From the NCBI RefSeq assembly GCF_000427785.1, contig NZ_ATYR01000026.1, forward strand, positions 26,666-90,665: a DNA stretch of 64,000 bases, given 5' to 3'. Below the pieces are notes generated by a model that saw only the letters and a program-made list of their open reading frames with translations, did no database searches and had not been told where the DNA came from. This document shows, one piece after another, positions 45,122-53,913 of the stretch. Numbering within the stretch: position 1 is the stretch's first letter; each line of letters opens with the position of its first letter. Position numbers and translations under genes: made by a program. This DNA is from Massilia alkalitolerans DSM 17462 (GTDB taxonomy: Bacteria > Pseudomonadota > Gammaproteobacteria > Burkholderiales > Burkholderiaceae_D).

Positions 45122-45473
45122 GCTCGAACAGGGCGCCGTCGGGACGCTCCCAGCTGATGGAGTCGCCCACCTTCAGGCCCAGCAGGGCGGTGCCGACCGG
45201 GGTCAGGATCGACAGCTGATCGGGATTGCCGGCCATGTCTTTCGGATACGTCAGCGTCATGATCACTTCTTCCTCGGCGCCGTCGAAGGAGAAGCGCACG
45301 CGCGAGTTCATGGTGACGACGTCGGGCGGCATTTCCCAGGGCTCGGCGAGCGCGGCGCGGCCCAGTTCATCGAGCAGCGCGTCGCGCGCAGCAAGTTGGG
45401 CGGCCGGAACGGCGTCCAGCATGCGGTCGAGGCGGTCCATGTCCAGCCATGAGACGAGGATGGTCGGTTTCAT
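45066..45473 (-). CDS. rnk: Nucleoside diphosphate kinase regulator (Rnk)
   Basis: A 135-aa GreA/GreB-related protein: short N-terminal coiled coil (SWLDMDRLDRMLDAVPAAQ) and C-terminal FKBP-like domain (VRFSFDGAEEEVIMTLTYPKD, LSILTPVGTALLGLKVGDSIS, FELSVRGIEYQPE). Rnk binds RNA polymerase weakly and influences Ndk levels in Pseudomonas and E. coli. The start 45473 is preceded by AGGAG. Tail-to-tail overlap of 56 bp with the PAP2 gene. Confidence 0.92.
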   Translation of the reverse strand: MKPTILVSWLDMDRLDRMLDAVPAAQLAARDALLDELGRAALAEPWEMPPDVVTMNSRVRFSFDGAEEEVIMTLTYPKDMAGNPDQLSILTPVGTALLGLKVGDSISWERPDGALFELSVRGIEYQPERDGQYHR

Positions 45474-45834
45474 TGTGTACTCCTGTGCTTGCCCGCGGCG
45501 TGGCGGGCGGATATCGATGTGATGTGAGGTGCCGGCCACGGAAATGGCGGGCTGGGCGGATCGGGGCGGCTCGGGAGGACGGAGAAGCGCGTGCAGGGGT
45601 CCTCACCGAGCCCGGACGAGCCAGGCGAGGTTGCGGGACGACTGCTGCACCGCTCGGGAAACGGCGGCACAGTCACGCTCGACGGACGCGGCAAAGCCCC
45701 TGCCCTGCTGGCAGGCGCTATTGCGCGGCGATGTAAAGCGTGGTGGGTTCATGGGCATGTGAATATCGTACAGGGGCCAGTATAGCCCTTGTGGGGGATT
45801 CGTCAACGCCATGCGTGAAACCCACCCCGCTGGA
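45474..45834. other. Intergenic region without a recognised gene
   Basis: 361 bp between the rnk start and the stop of the aldehyde oxidoreductase large subunit, both genes on the minus strand. It contains short open frames on both strands but none with a ribosome site or protein-like composition. The rnk promoter must lie here. No hairpin with a U-run was found. Confidence 0.5.
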
Positions 45835-48093
45835 TCATATCGACAAGGGCATCTTCGTTATCAGCTTGTCGAGCGTGATCGGATACTCGCGCACCCGCAC
45901 CCCGGTCGCGTTGTACACCGCATTGGCCACCGCCGCCGCCACGCCGCAGATGCCCAGCTCGGCGATGCCCTTGGCCTTCATGGGCGAGGACATCGGATCG
46001 ACCTCGTCCAGGAAGATCACCTCCTGGTGCGGGATGTCGGCGTGCACCGGCACCTCGTAGCCGGCCAGGTCGTGGTTGACGAAGTAGCCGAGCCGCTTGT
46101 CGACGGCCAGTTCCTCCATCAGCGCCGCCCCGGCGCCCATCGTCATCGCGCCGATCACCTGGCTGCGCGCCGTCTTCGGATTCAGAATGCGCCCGGCCGC
46201 GCACACCGCCAGCATGCGGCGGATGCGCACTTCGCAGGTCACCGCATCGACACCCACCTCGACGAAGTGCGCGCCGAAGGTGGACAGCTGGTAGCGCTTG
46301 TCGATGTCGCCGTATTCGATCAGGTCTTCGCCGACCAGCTCGCGCCCGGCCACCGCCTCGGACAGCGGCAGGCTGCGCTCGCCCATGCGCACCAGGCCGT
46401 CGGCGAAGATGGCGCGCTCCGGCTCGAAGCCAGCCTGGCGCGCCACCGCCTCGCGCAGCTTGAGACAGGCCGCGTACACGCCCGCCGTCGAGTTGTGCCC
46501 GCCCCACTGGCCGCCCGAGCCGCAGGATGCCGGCAGGCTGGAGTCGCCCAGCCGCACCCGCACCCGTTCCAGCGGCACGCCCATCATCTCGCTGGCCGTC
46601 TGCGCGATGATGGTATAGCTGCCGGTGCCGATGTCGGTCATGTCGGTTTCCACCGTCAGCATGCCGCGCCGGTCCAGGCGCACCCGCGCCGCTGACTTGG
46701 TGAGCAGGCTGTCGCGGAAGGCGCCCGCCACGCCCATGCCCACCAGCCAGCGCCCCTCGCGCAGCGTGCCGGGTTTCGTCGCCCTGTGCTCCCAGCCGAA
46801 GCGCTGGGCCCCGGTCTGCAGGCACTGGACGAACTGGCGCTTGGAGAACGGCGGATTCGCAATGTGCTTTTCCTTCTCCGGCTTCTTCGACTGCGGGTCG
46901 CTGGAGGTCGGCTTCTCGGGATTGTCCGGCACCACCTGGGTGTCGTTCAGGATGCGGAACTGCACCGGGTCCATGCCCAGCTTTTCCGCCATCTCGTCCA
47001 TCGCGATCTCGAGCGCCGCCATGCCCGGCGCCTCGCCCGGCGCGCGCATCGCGTTCGCTTCCGGCAGGTCCATCGCGGCTACGCGGTTGGAGGTCATGCG
47101 GTGTTCGCCCGCGTACAGCGAGCGGGTTTGCGTGGCCGCGTTCTCCGGCGACCCGTCCTTGAGGTTGCCGGACCAGCTTTCGTGGCCGATGGCGGTGATT
47201 TTTCCTTCGCGGGTGGCGCCGATGCGGATGCGCTGCACCGTCGCCGAGCGGTGCGTGGTGTTGTTCGGGATCAGCGCGCGCTGCAGGGGAACGCGCACCG
47301 GGCGGCGCGCGGCCTTCGCACCCAGCGCCGCCAGCACCACGTCGGCGCGCAGGAACAGCTTGGAGCCGAAGCCGCCGCCGACGTAGGGCGACAGCACGCG
47401 TACCTTGTCCTTCGGGATGCCGAGGGTCTTGGCCAGGTCGCCCTTGGCCCAGGCGATCATCTGGTTCGAGGTCCACACGGTGAGCTGGTCGCCGTCCCAG
47501 GCGGCCACGCTGGCGTGCGGCTCCATCATCATGTGCGATTCGTGGGCGGTATGGTACTCGGCGTCGAGTTTCACCGGGCTCGAGGCAAAGGCGCCGGTGA
47601 AGTTGCCGATCCTGGTCTCGGCGGCTTCCGACTTCGGCGCGATGGCCTTGTTCTGCACCGCCCGCAGGTCGAAGTCGCCCTTGTCGCGCTCGTACTTGAT
47701 GCGCACCAGCGAAGCGGCGTCGCGCGCCTGCTCGAAGGTCTCGGCCACCACCAGCGCCACGGCCTGGTGGTAGTGCTCGACGCGCGGTCCGCCCAGCAGC
47801 ATGGCGGTGTTGAAGTTGCCCTTGGTGAGCTTGCCGGCGTTCTGGGCGGTGACGATGGCGATCACGCCCGGCGCGGCCTTGGCCGCCGACAGGTCGATCG
47901 AGACGATCCGTCCGGTCGGGATCGCGGAGCCGATCACGTAACCGTGCGCCTGGTTGGGCACCACGTCGTGGCGGTCGAGCGCGTAAGGCGCGGTGCCGGT
48001 GGTCTTGAGCGGGCCGTCGATGCGGTCGACCGGCTGGCCCACCACCTTGAGCTGGTCGATCGGGTTAGTGGTGGCTGGTTCGTTGAATTTCAT
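45835..48093 (-). CDS. paoC: Aldehyde oxidoreductase, molybdenum-binding subunit (PaoC-like)
   Basis: Large subunit (752 aa) of a xanthine-oxidase-family enzyme that oxidises aldehydes with a molybdopterin cofactor, E. coli PaoABC type. Visible Moco-binding regions: SPYVGGGFGSKLFLRAD, NAMRAPGEAPGMAALEIAMDE, GSGGQWGGHNS, and the catalytic Glu in KAKGIAELGICGVAAAVANAV. Length agrees with PaoC. Third gene of paoA-paoB-paoC; the maturation factor PaoD/XdhC is not present downstream. Confidence 0.92.
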   Translation of the reverse strand: MKFNEPATTNPIDQLKVVGQPVDRIDGPLKTTGTAPYALDRHDVVPNQAHGYVIGSAIPTGRIVSIDLSAAKAAPGVIAIVTAQNAGKLTKGNFNTAMLLGGPRVEHYHQAVALVVAETFEQARDAASLVRIKYERDKGDFDLRAVQNKAIAPKSEAAETRIGNFTGAFASSPVKLDAEYHTAHESHMMMEPHASVAAWDGDQLTVWTSNQMIAWAKGDLAKTLGIPKDKVRVLSPYVGGGFGSKLFLRADVVLAALGAKAARRPVRVPLQRALIPNNTTHRSATVQRIRIGATREGKITAIGHESWSGNLKDGSPENAATQTRSLYAGEHRMTSNRVAAMDLPEANAMRAPGEAPGMAALEIAMDEMAEKLGMDPVQFRILNDTQVVPDNPEKPTSSDPQSKKPEKEKHIANPPFSKRQFVQCLQTGAQRFGWEHRATKPGTLREGRWLVGMGVAGAFRDSLLTKSAARVRLDRRGMLTVETDMTDIGTGSYTIIAQTASEMMGVPLERVRVRLGDSSLPASCGSGGQWGGHNSTAGVYAACLKLREAVARQAGFEPERAIFADGLVRMGERSLPLSEAVAGRELVGEDLIEYGDIDKRYQLSTFGAHFVEVGVDAVTCEVRIRRMLAVCAAGRILNPKTARSQVIGAMTMGAGAALMEELAVDKRLGYFVNHDLAGYEVPVHADIPHQEVIFLDEVDPMSSPMKAKGIAELGICGVAAAVANAVYNATGVRVREYPITLDKLITKMPLSI

Positions 48094-48108
48094 GGCTGTC
48101 CCTTTTGC

Positions 48109-49059
48109 TTAGGCTTTGGCGTCCGCGATGGCGGCGGCCAGGGTGCGTTCGACCAGCGGCACCTTGAATGCGTTGTCCTGGGTCGTGCGCGCGCCGGCAA
48201 GCACAGCGCCCGCCACGGCCTGCGCCCCGCGCGGGAACGCGGCTTCGGCCGCTTCCACGCGCCACGGCTTGTGGGCGACGCCGCCCAGCGCCACCCGGCC
48301 GCTGCCGTCGCGCTGCAGGATGGTGGCCACCGAGACGATCGCGAAGGCATAGGAAGCGCGGTCGCGCACCTTGCGGTAGCTCTGCACGCCACCGACGGGC
48401 GGCGGCAGCGTCACCGCGGTGATCAGCTCACCGGGCTTCAGGTTGTGGTCGACGTGCGGCGTGTTGCCAGGTAGGCGGTGGAAGTCGGCGATCGGGATCA
48501 CGCGCGTGGCGCCGCTCGGGTCGATGGTCTCGACCTGGGCGTCCAGTACGCGCATGGCCACCGCCATGTCGCTCGGGTGGGTCGCGATGCAGGCATCGCT
48601 CTGGCCGACGATCGCGTGCAGGCGGGTAAAGCCGCCGATGGCGCTGCAGCCGCTGCCGGGCTTGCGCTTGTTGCAGGGGACGTTGGTGTCGTAGAAATAG
48701 GGGCAGCGGGTGCGCTGCAGCAGGTTGCCGGCGGTGGTGGCCTGGTTGCGCAGCTGGCCCGAGGCGCCCGCCACCAGCGCGCGGGTCAAAACGCCGTAGT
48801 CGCGCCGCACCCGCAGGTCGGCCGCCAGGTCGGAATTGCGCACCAGCGCGCCGATGCGCAGGCCGCCGTTCGGGGCCGGCTCGATGCGGTCGAGCGCCAG
48901 GTCGTTGACGTCGATGAGGTGGGCCGGCGTCTCGATCTGGAGCTTCATCAGGTCCAGCAGGTTGGTGCCGCCGGCAACGAAGCGCGCATTCGGAATGCGT
49001 GCTGCCGCGGCCGCGGCTTCCTGTGGGGTCCTGGCCCGTTCGTAGGTAAAGGCTTTCAT
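48109..49059 (-). CDS. paoB: Aldehyde oxidoreductase, FAD-binding subunit (PaoB-like)
   Basis: A 316-aa subunit with the FAD-binding pattern FVAGGTNLLDLMKLQIETP and LVAGASGQLRNQATTAGNLLQR, then TRCPYFYDTNVPCNKRKPGSGC, a Cys-rich loop that in PaoB binds a [4Fe-4S] cluster. Passes electrons between the iron-sulfur subunit and the acceptor. Its ATG overlaps the paoA stop (ATGA), and paoC follows after 15 bp. Confidence 0.92.
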   Translation of the reverse strand: MKAFTYERARTPQEAAAAAARIPNARFVAGGTNLLDLMKLQIETPAHLIDVNDLALDRIEPAPNGGLRIGALVRNSDLAADLRVRRDYGVLTRALVAGASGQLRNQATTAGNLLQRTRCPYFYDTNVPCNKRKPGSGCSAIGGFTRLHAIVGQSDACIATHPSDMAVAMRVLDAQVETIDPSGATRVIPIADFHRLPGNTPHVDHNLKPGELITAVTLPPPVGGVQSYRKVRDRASYAFAIVSVATILQRDGSGRVALGGVAHKPWRVEAAEAAFPRGAQAVAGAVLAGARTTQDNAFKVPLVERTLAAAIADAKA

Positions 49060-49709
49060 CGCTTGGCCCCCGCCACTTCGGCAATCGCTTCCTGGATGTT
49101 CGAATAGGCGCCGCAGCGGCAGATATTACCGCTCATGCGCTCGCGGAACTCCATCTCGCTCGGCTGAGGGCTCGCGTTCAGGTCGGCCGTGACGTGGCTC
49201 GGCGCGCCGGCCCGGATCTCTTCCAGCATGCCGACGGCGGAGCAGATCTGGCCCGGGGTGCAGAAGCCGCACTGGTAGCCATCGTGCTTGATGAAGGCGC
49301 GCTGCAGCGGGTGCAGGTTGGTCGGGGTGCCGAGGCCTTCGATGGTGGTAATCTCGTGGCCTTCCTGCATCACGGCCAGGGTCAGGCAGGAGGTGGTGCG
49401 GCGGCCGTCCACCAGCACCGTGCAGGCGCCGCACTGGCCCTGGTCGCAGCCCTTCTTGCTGCCGGTGAGGTGCAGGCGGTCACGCAGGGCGTCCAGCAGC
49501 GTGGTGCGCGGATCGACCATCAACTGGTGCTCAATGCCGTTGACCTTCAGCCGGACGCTCATGGTCGTGGGCGTGGTGGAGGCAGGCGGCTGGGCGGCGG
49601 CGGGCGCGGCCTGGGCCGGCGCCGCGAGCTGGGAGGCTACCGCGACGCCGCCGACGGCGGCGGTCGACGCCTTGAGCAGCTGGCGCCGATTGGGATCGAA
49701 GTCGGGCAT
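49056..49709 (-). CDS. paoA: Aldehyde oxidoreductase, [2Fe-2S] subunit with Tat signal (PaoA-like)
   Basis: A 217-aa protein. N-terminal twin-arginine signal (NRRQLLKASTAAVGGVAVAS), by which the folded complex would be exported to the periplasm. Then a plant-ferredoxin domain with GCDQGQCGACTVLVDG and a later Cys, and the second [2Fe-2S] domain with QCGFCTPGQ and NICRCGAY. Start 49709 is chosen from AAGGAAG just upstream and the position of the Tat motif. First gene of the operon; a 6-bp inverted repeat (ATGAAT-GGA-ATTCAT) at 49880-49894 could be an operator. Confidence 0.93.
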   Translation of the reverse strand: MPDFDPNRRQLLKASTAAVGGVAVASQLAAPAQAAPAAAQPPASTTPTTMSVRLKVNGIEHQLMVDPRTTLLDALRDRLHLTGSKKGCDQGQCGACTVLVDGRRTTSCLTLAVMQEGHEITTIEGLGTPTNLHPLQRAFIKHDGYQCGFCTPGQICSAVGMLEEIRAGAPSHVTADLNASPQPSEMEFRERMSGNICRCGAYSNIQEAIAEVAGAKR

Positions 49710-49933
49710 CGTACTTCCTTTCTTGAGGGGGGCTGGCTGGACGGGCAATTTGATGAAAATGCGCATGCAAGAACATAGCGCTTTTTTAATTTTTGAGGCG
49801 TGCAGTTCGTTCAGGCGTGCAGCCCTGGCATTGTAGGGGCGTGGGAAGGCCGCACTGCATGTGAAAAATGCAAGGGCTTATGAATGGAATTCATGAATCC
49901 GGGGCACTTATCAGTACGCCCGGTAATGAAATG

Positions 49934-50275
49934 TCAGGAAGCGCGCCGCGCGGCTGCTGCTTTCTTCGGCTTGGGCAGCGGCATCAGGGCCGCGGTCTGC
50001 TCGATCAGGCGGCGCAGCGCCTCGGGATCGTCGAGCAGCTCGTCGGCGATCGGATAGTCCTTGGCGCCCGGGTACGGCGGCCCCTGCGGCAGGTCCGGCG
50101 CCAGCGCCGTTACCGCCTTCGACGGCTTGATGAACAGGCTGTTGTCGCAGGCGAAGGCAACCACCTTGCCGTCCAGGTAGAGGGCATATTCGCCGAACAT
50201 CTTCTTGTGCGTTAGCCGGCTGCCCAGCCCCGCGACCTCGGTGACGTAGTCGACGAAACTCCGTTCGGTTCCCAT
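49934..50275 (-). CDS. TfoX N-terminal domain protein
   Basis: A 113-aa protein: VDYVTEVAGLGSRLTHKKMFGEYALYLDGKV is the TfoX_N fold (the MFGEY motif is diagnostic), followed by FIKPSKAVTALAPDL and a Lys/Ala-rich tail. Short TfoX_N-only proteins are common and not shown to control competence; full-length TfoX/Sxy has a second domain missing here. Isolated, convergent with the small exported protein. Confidence 0.87.
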   Translation of the reverse strand: MGTERSFVDYVTEVAGLGSRLTHKKMFGEYALYLDGKVVAFACDNSLFIKPSKAVTALAPDLPQGPPYPGAKDYPIADELLDDPEALRRLIEQTAALMPLPKPKKAAAARRAS

Positions 50276-50383
50276 CTGCTCTCCCCTCGTTTATCCGATC
50301 CACATAATAATGCAGCTCTTCATGCAGACTTAAGAATATGGCAATGCGTTCGGGTACAGTCGCCAGGCCATTCACTTTGCGAC

Positions 50384-50806
50384 ATGACGATGAAAGCCCC
50401 GTTCCTGACGATCCTCGTAGCTCTCGTAGCCAGCCCGGCACTCCTCGTCCATGCAGATGCGCCGGCAACACCTGGGGCGCCGCAGCCCGATCCCTCCCCG
50501 ACCCGGACCGCGCCCAGCGCCCGTCCGAGCGACGAAGCCATCAAGGCAGCCGTACGCGCCGTCCTGGATGAGATGCCGGCCGACGCCATGCCCGCCGGCG
50601 GCACCGCGCTCAGCGGAGGCGCATACCGCGAATTCGCGCGCAAGTTCTCGGAAGCGGAGAAAGCACATTGCCTGGGTCCGGACGCGCTCAAGCACCAGCC
50701 GGCCGGCTTCAGCACGAAGAACTGGAACTTCGGCTTTGGCGGCCTGGCCGGCCTGCCCTTCTGGGCTGCCGCCATCGCGCGCGGCAAGTGCAACTGGACC
50801 CGCTAA
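50384..50806 (+). CDS. Small exported protein of unknown function
   Basis: A 140-aa product with signal peptide (MKAPFLTILVALVASPALLV), a Pro/Thr-rich mature start, and a C-terminal part with two Cys (AHCLGPDALKHQP and RGKCNWTR) that may be disulfide-linked, plus a Phe/Gly-rich stretch NWNFGFGGLAGLPFW. No family recognised. It ends two bases from the RND pump stop on the opposite strand. A second ATG two codons in (50390) is possible. Confidence 0.65.
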   Translation: MTMKAPFLTILVALVASPALLVHADAPATPGAPQPDPSPTRTAPSARPSDEAIKAAVRAVLDEMPADAMPAGGTALSGGAYREFARKFSEAEKAHCLGPDALKHQPAGFSTKNWNFGFGGLAGLPFWAAAIARGKCNWTR

Positions 50807-50807
50807 C

Positions 50808-53800
50808 TCAATAGCTTTCCCCGCCCTCCTCGGCAAGCAGGCGCTCCAGCGGACGCCGTCCGAGCTTCCAGAAGATGAGCGGCGTCAGCAGCGAATCGAG
50901 CAAGGTGGAGCTGATCAAACCACCGAAGATCACCACCGCCACCGGATGCAGGATCTCCTTGCCCGGCGCATCCGCCGCCAGCAGCAGCGGCGTGAGCGCG
51001 AAGGCGGCCACCAGCGCCGTCATCAGCACCGGCGTCAGGCGCTCGATCGAGCCGCGCACGATCATCGGCCATCCAAAGATCTCGCCCTCGAACTTGCACA
51101 GGTTGATGTAGTGGCTGATCTTGAGGATGCCGTTGCGCGTGGCGATGCCGGCCAGCGTGATGAAGCCGACCATCGAGGCCACCGACAGCGATACCCCTGC
51201 GATCCACATCGCGATGACGCTGCCCACCAGCGCGAACGGGATGTTCCCCATGATGATGAGCGCCAGCGCCCCCGAGCGGTAGCGCGAATACAGCACCAGG
51301 AAGATCATCGCCAGCGAGGCCAGCGCCAGGACCGCGATCAGGCGCTGCGACTGCTCCTGCGCCTGGAACTGCCCTTCCACGCTGACGAAGTAGCCGCCCG
51401 GCAGCCGGGTCTGCGCCACTGCCAGGCGCACGTCCTCGATGATGTGCGACATGTTGGAGCCGTCCGTGTTCGCATACACGACGATGCGGCGGCGCCCGTT
51501 CTCGCGGCTGATCTGGTTGGGGCCGTCGCCCTCTTCCACCGTGGCGATGCTCGACAGCGGAATCTGGCCCGCTGGGCTGCTCAGCATGACGCGGCCCAGG
51601 TCCTGCGGCGAGCGATCGGCATCGTCCAGGCGCAGCACCAGGTCGTAGCGGCGCGCGCCGTCAATCACCTGGGTCACGCGCGTGCCTTCCGACAGCGACT
51701 GCAGCGCCTGCAGCACCTCGCCCGCGGCCAGGCCGTGCTGGGCGGCCTTGCGGTAGTCGATGCGCAGCTTCACCTGCGGGATCAGGACCTGGCGCTCGAC
51801 CGACAGGTCGACCAGGCCCGGAATGCCAGCCACGCGCCCACGCAAGTCTTCGGCGAGGCCGCGCAGGGTGTCGATGTCGTCGCCGTAGATCTTCACCGCG
51901 ATCTGCGCGCGCACGCCGGACAGCAGGTGATCCAGGCGGTGCGAGATCGGCTGGCCGATCGCGCTTGATGCCGGGATGCCTGCGAGCTGGTTGCGGATGC
52001 TGGCCATGACTTCCTCGCGGCTGCGCTTCGAAGGCTTCAGGTCGATCTCGATCTCGGACGAATGCACGCCTTCGGCATGCTCGTCCAGTTCGGCACGGCC
52101 GGTGCGGCGCCCGACCTTGGCGACTTCCGGCACCTGCGCGATCAGGGTCTCGGCCAGCGTCCCCATGCGGTTCGCCTCCGCCAGCGAGGTGCCCGGCGTG
52201 AAGCTCATGCTCATCACCAGCGAGCCTTCGTCGAAGGCCGGCAGGAAGGCACGCGGAAAGAAAGGCACCGAGGCGACCGCCAGCAGCACTACCAATGCTG
52301 CAGCACCCAGCACGGGGCGGATGCGCGGCAGCGACCAGTGGAGCAGCGCCGTGTCCCAGCCCTTCAGGCGGCGCACGATCGGGCTGTCGCCGCGATGCAG
52401 GCGCTTCATCTTCGGCAGCAGGTAATAGGACAGCACCGGCGTGACCGTCATCGACACCAGCATCGAGGCCAGGATCGAGGTGATGTAGGCGATGCCCAGC
52501 GGCGCGAACAGGCGCCCCTCGATGCCCGGCAGCGCGAACAGCGGAATCGACACCAGCACCACGATCACGGTGGCGTAGACGATCCCCGAACGCACTTCCA
52601 CCGAGGCATGCCAGATCGTCTCCAACACCGACAGGCCGGTCTTGTCGCGCTCCTTGAGGCGGCGCACGATGTTCTCGACGTCGACCACCGCATCGTCCAC
52701 CAGCTCGCCGATCGCGATCGCCAGCCCGCCCAGGGTCATCACGTTGATCGACTGGCCCAACAGGTGAAAGGCCAGCGCCGTCACCGCCAGCGAGAGCGGG
52801 ATCGCCACCAGCGAGATCAGCGTGGTGCGGGCGCTCAGCAGGAAGGCGAACAGCACGATCGCCACCAGGATGGCGCCGTCGCGCAAGGCTTCCACCACGT
52901 TGCCGACACCGGCCTCGATGAAATTCGCCTGGCGGAACAGCACCACGGGCTGCGCGATCCCGGCCGGCAGGCCCTGCTTGAGCTCCGCCAGCGCGCCCTC
53001 GATGTCGCGGGTCAGGCGCACCGTGTCGCCATCGGGCTGCTTCTGCACGCTGACGATCACCGCCGGCTTGCCGTTCATGCCGGCGTCGCCGCGCTTGAAC
53101 GCCGGCGCGTAGGCAACGCTGGCGACCTGCTCGAGCAGCACCGGCATACCCTTGCGATAAGCCACCGACAGGCCCTTGACGTCTTCCAGGCGCGTGGTGC
53201 GCCCGAGGTTGCGGATCAGGTACTCGCGGTTGTTCAGGTCGATGAAGCCGCCGCTGGTATTGGCCGCGACGCCGCGCAGTGCATCTGTCACCTGTGCAAG
53301 CGAGACGCCAAACTGCGCCATGCGCGCGGTGTCGGGCTGCACGCGCAGCTGGCGCACTTCGCCGCCGATCGGGATCACCTGCGACACGCCCGGAATCGAC
53401 AGCAGGCGCGGACGCAGCACGAAGTCGGCGTACTCGCGCGCCTTCATGGGATCGGTCCGGGCCACATCGATGGGCAGCGCGATCAGCATGATCTCGCCCA
53501 TGATCGACGACACCGGCCCCATCATCGGCGAGATATGGCCGGGCAGCCCTTCCTTCACCAGGCCCAGGCGCTCGGACACCAGCTGGCGGTTGCGGTAGAC
53601 GTCGGTGCCCCAGTCGAATTCGGCATACACGATGGACAGGCCGACGCCCGACACCGAGCGCACCCGGGTCACGCCCGGCATGCCGTTGAGCGAGGTCTCG
53701 ATCGGGAAGGACACCAGCTGCTCGACTTCCTCGGGCGCCATGCCGCCGGCCTCGGTCAGCACCGTGACCACCGGCTTGTTCAGGTCGGGGAACACGTCCA

Positions 53801-53906
53801 CCGGGGTGCGCGAGGCCGTATAGGCCCCGTAGACCATCAGCAGCAGCGCCGCCGCCAGCACGAACAGGCGGTTGCGCAGGCTGAAACGTACGATAGCGTT
53901 GAACAT
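50808..53906 (-). CDS. Heavy-metal RND efflux pump, inner-membrane subunit (CzcA/CusA family)
   Basis: A 1032-aa RND transporter with twelve membrane helices and two large periplasmic loops. The TM4 signature reads AIAIGELVDDAVVDVENIVRR, with Asp pair for proton relay. It differs from both the Czc (DFG...DGAV) and Cus (AIGAMVDAAIVMIEN) forms and resembles the less-studied HME group for divalent cations; the actual metal cannot be read from sequence. The N-terminus SLRNRLFVLAAALLLMVYGAY and SRTPVDVFPDLNKP are typical. Last gene of an efflux operon with adaptor, small membrane protein and outer-membrane channel. Confidence 0.93.
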   Translation of the reverse strand: MFNAIVRFSLRNRLFVLAAALLLMVYGAYTASRTPVDVFPDLNKPVVTVLTEAGGMAPEEVEQLVSFPIETSLNGMPGVTRVRSVSGVGLSIVYAEFDWGTDVYRNRQLVSERLGLVKEGLPGHISPMMGPVSSIMGEIMLIALPIDVARTDPMKAREYADFVLRPRLLSIPGVSQVIPIGGEVRQLRVQPDTARMAQFGVSLAQVTDALRGVAANTSGGFIDLNNREYLIRNLGRTTRLEDVKGLSVAYRKGMPVLLEQVASVAYAPAFKRGDAGMNGKPAVIVSVQKQPDGDTVRLTRDIEGALAELKQGLPAGIAQPVVLFRQANFIEAGVGNVVEALRDGAILVAIVLFAFLLSARTTLISLVAIPLSLAVTALAFHLLGQSINVMTLGGLAIAIGELVDDAVVDVENIVRRLKERDKTGLSVLETIWHASVEVRSGIVYATVIVVLVSIPLFALPGIEGRLFAPLGIAYITSILASMLVSMTVTPVLSYYLLPKMKRLHRGDSPIVRRLKGWDTALLHWSLPRIRPVLGAAALVVLLAVASVPFFPRAFLPAFDEGSLVMSMSFTPGTSLAEANRMGTLAETLIAQVPEVAKVGRRTGRAELDEHAEGVHSSEIEIDLKPSKRSREEVMASIRNQLAGIPASSAIGQPISHRLDHLLSGVRAQIAVKIYGDDIDTLRGLAEDLRGRVAGIPGLVDLSVERQVLIPQVKLRIDYRKAAQHGLAAGEVLQALQSLSEGTRVTQVIDGARRYDLVLRLDDADRSPQDLGRVMLSSPAGQIPLSSIATVEEGDGPNQISRENGRRRIVVYANTDGSNMSHIIEDVRLAVAQTRLPGGYFVSVEGQFQAQEQSQRLIAVLALASLAMIFLVLYSRYRSGALALIIMGNIPFALVGSVIAMWIAGVSLSVASMVGFITLAGIATRNGILKISHYINLCKFEGEIFGWPMIVRGSIERLTPVLMTALVAAFALTPLLLAADAPGKEILHPVAVVIFGGLISSTLLDSLLTPLIFWKLGRRPLERLLAEEGGESY

Positions 53907-53913
53907 GGGCCGC

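Noticed and set aside
49880..49894. Inverted repeat ATGAAT-GGA-ATTCAT upstream of paoA as an operator
   Set aside because: Short, with no regulator gene nearby; kept only as a remark in the paoA entry.
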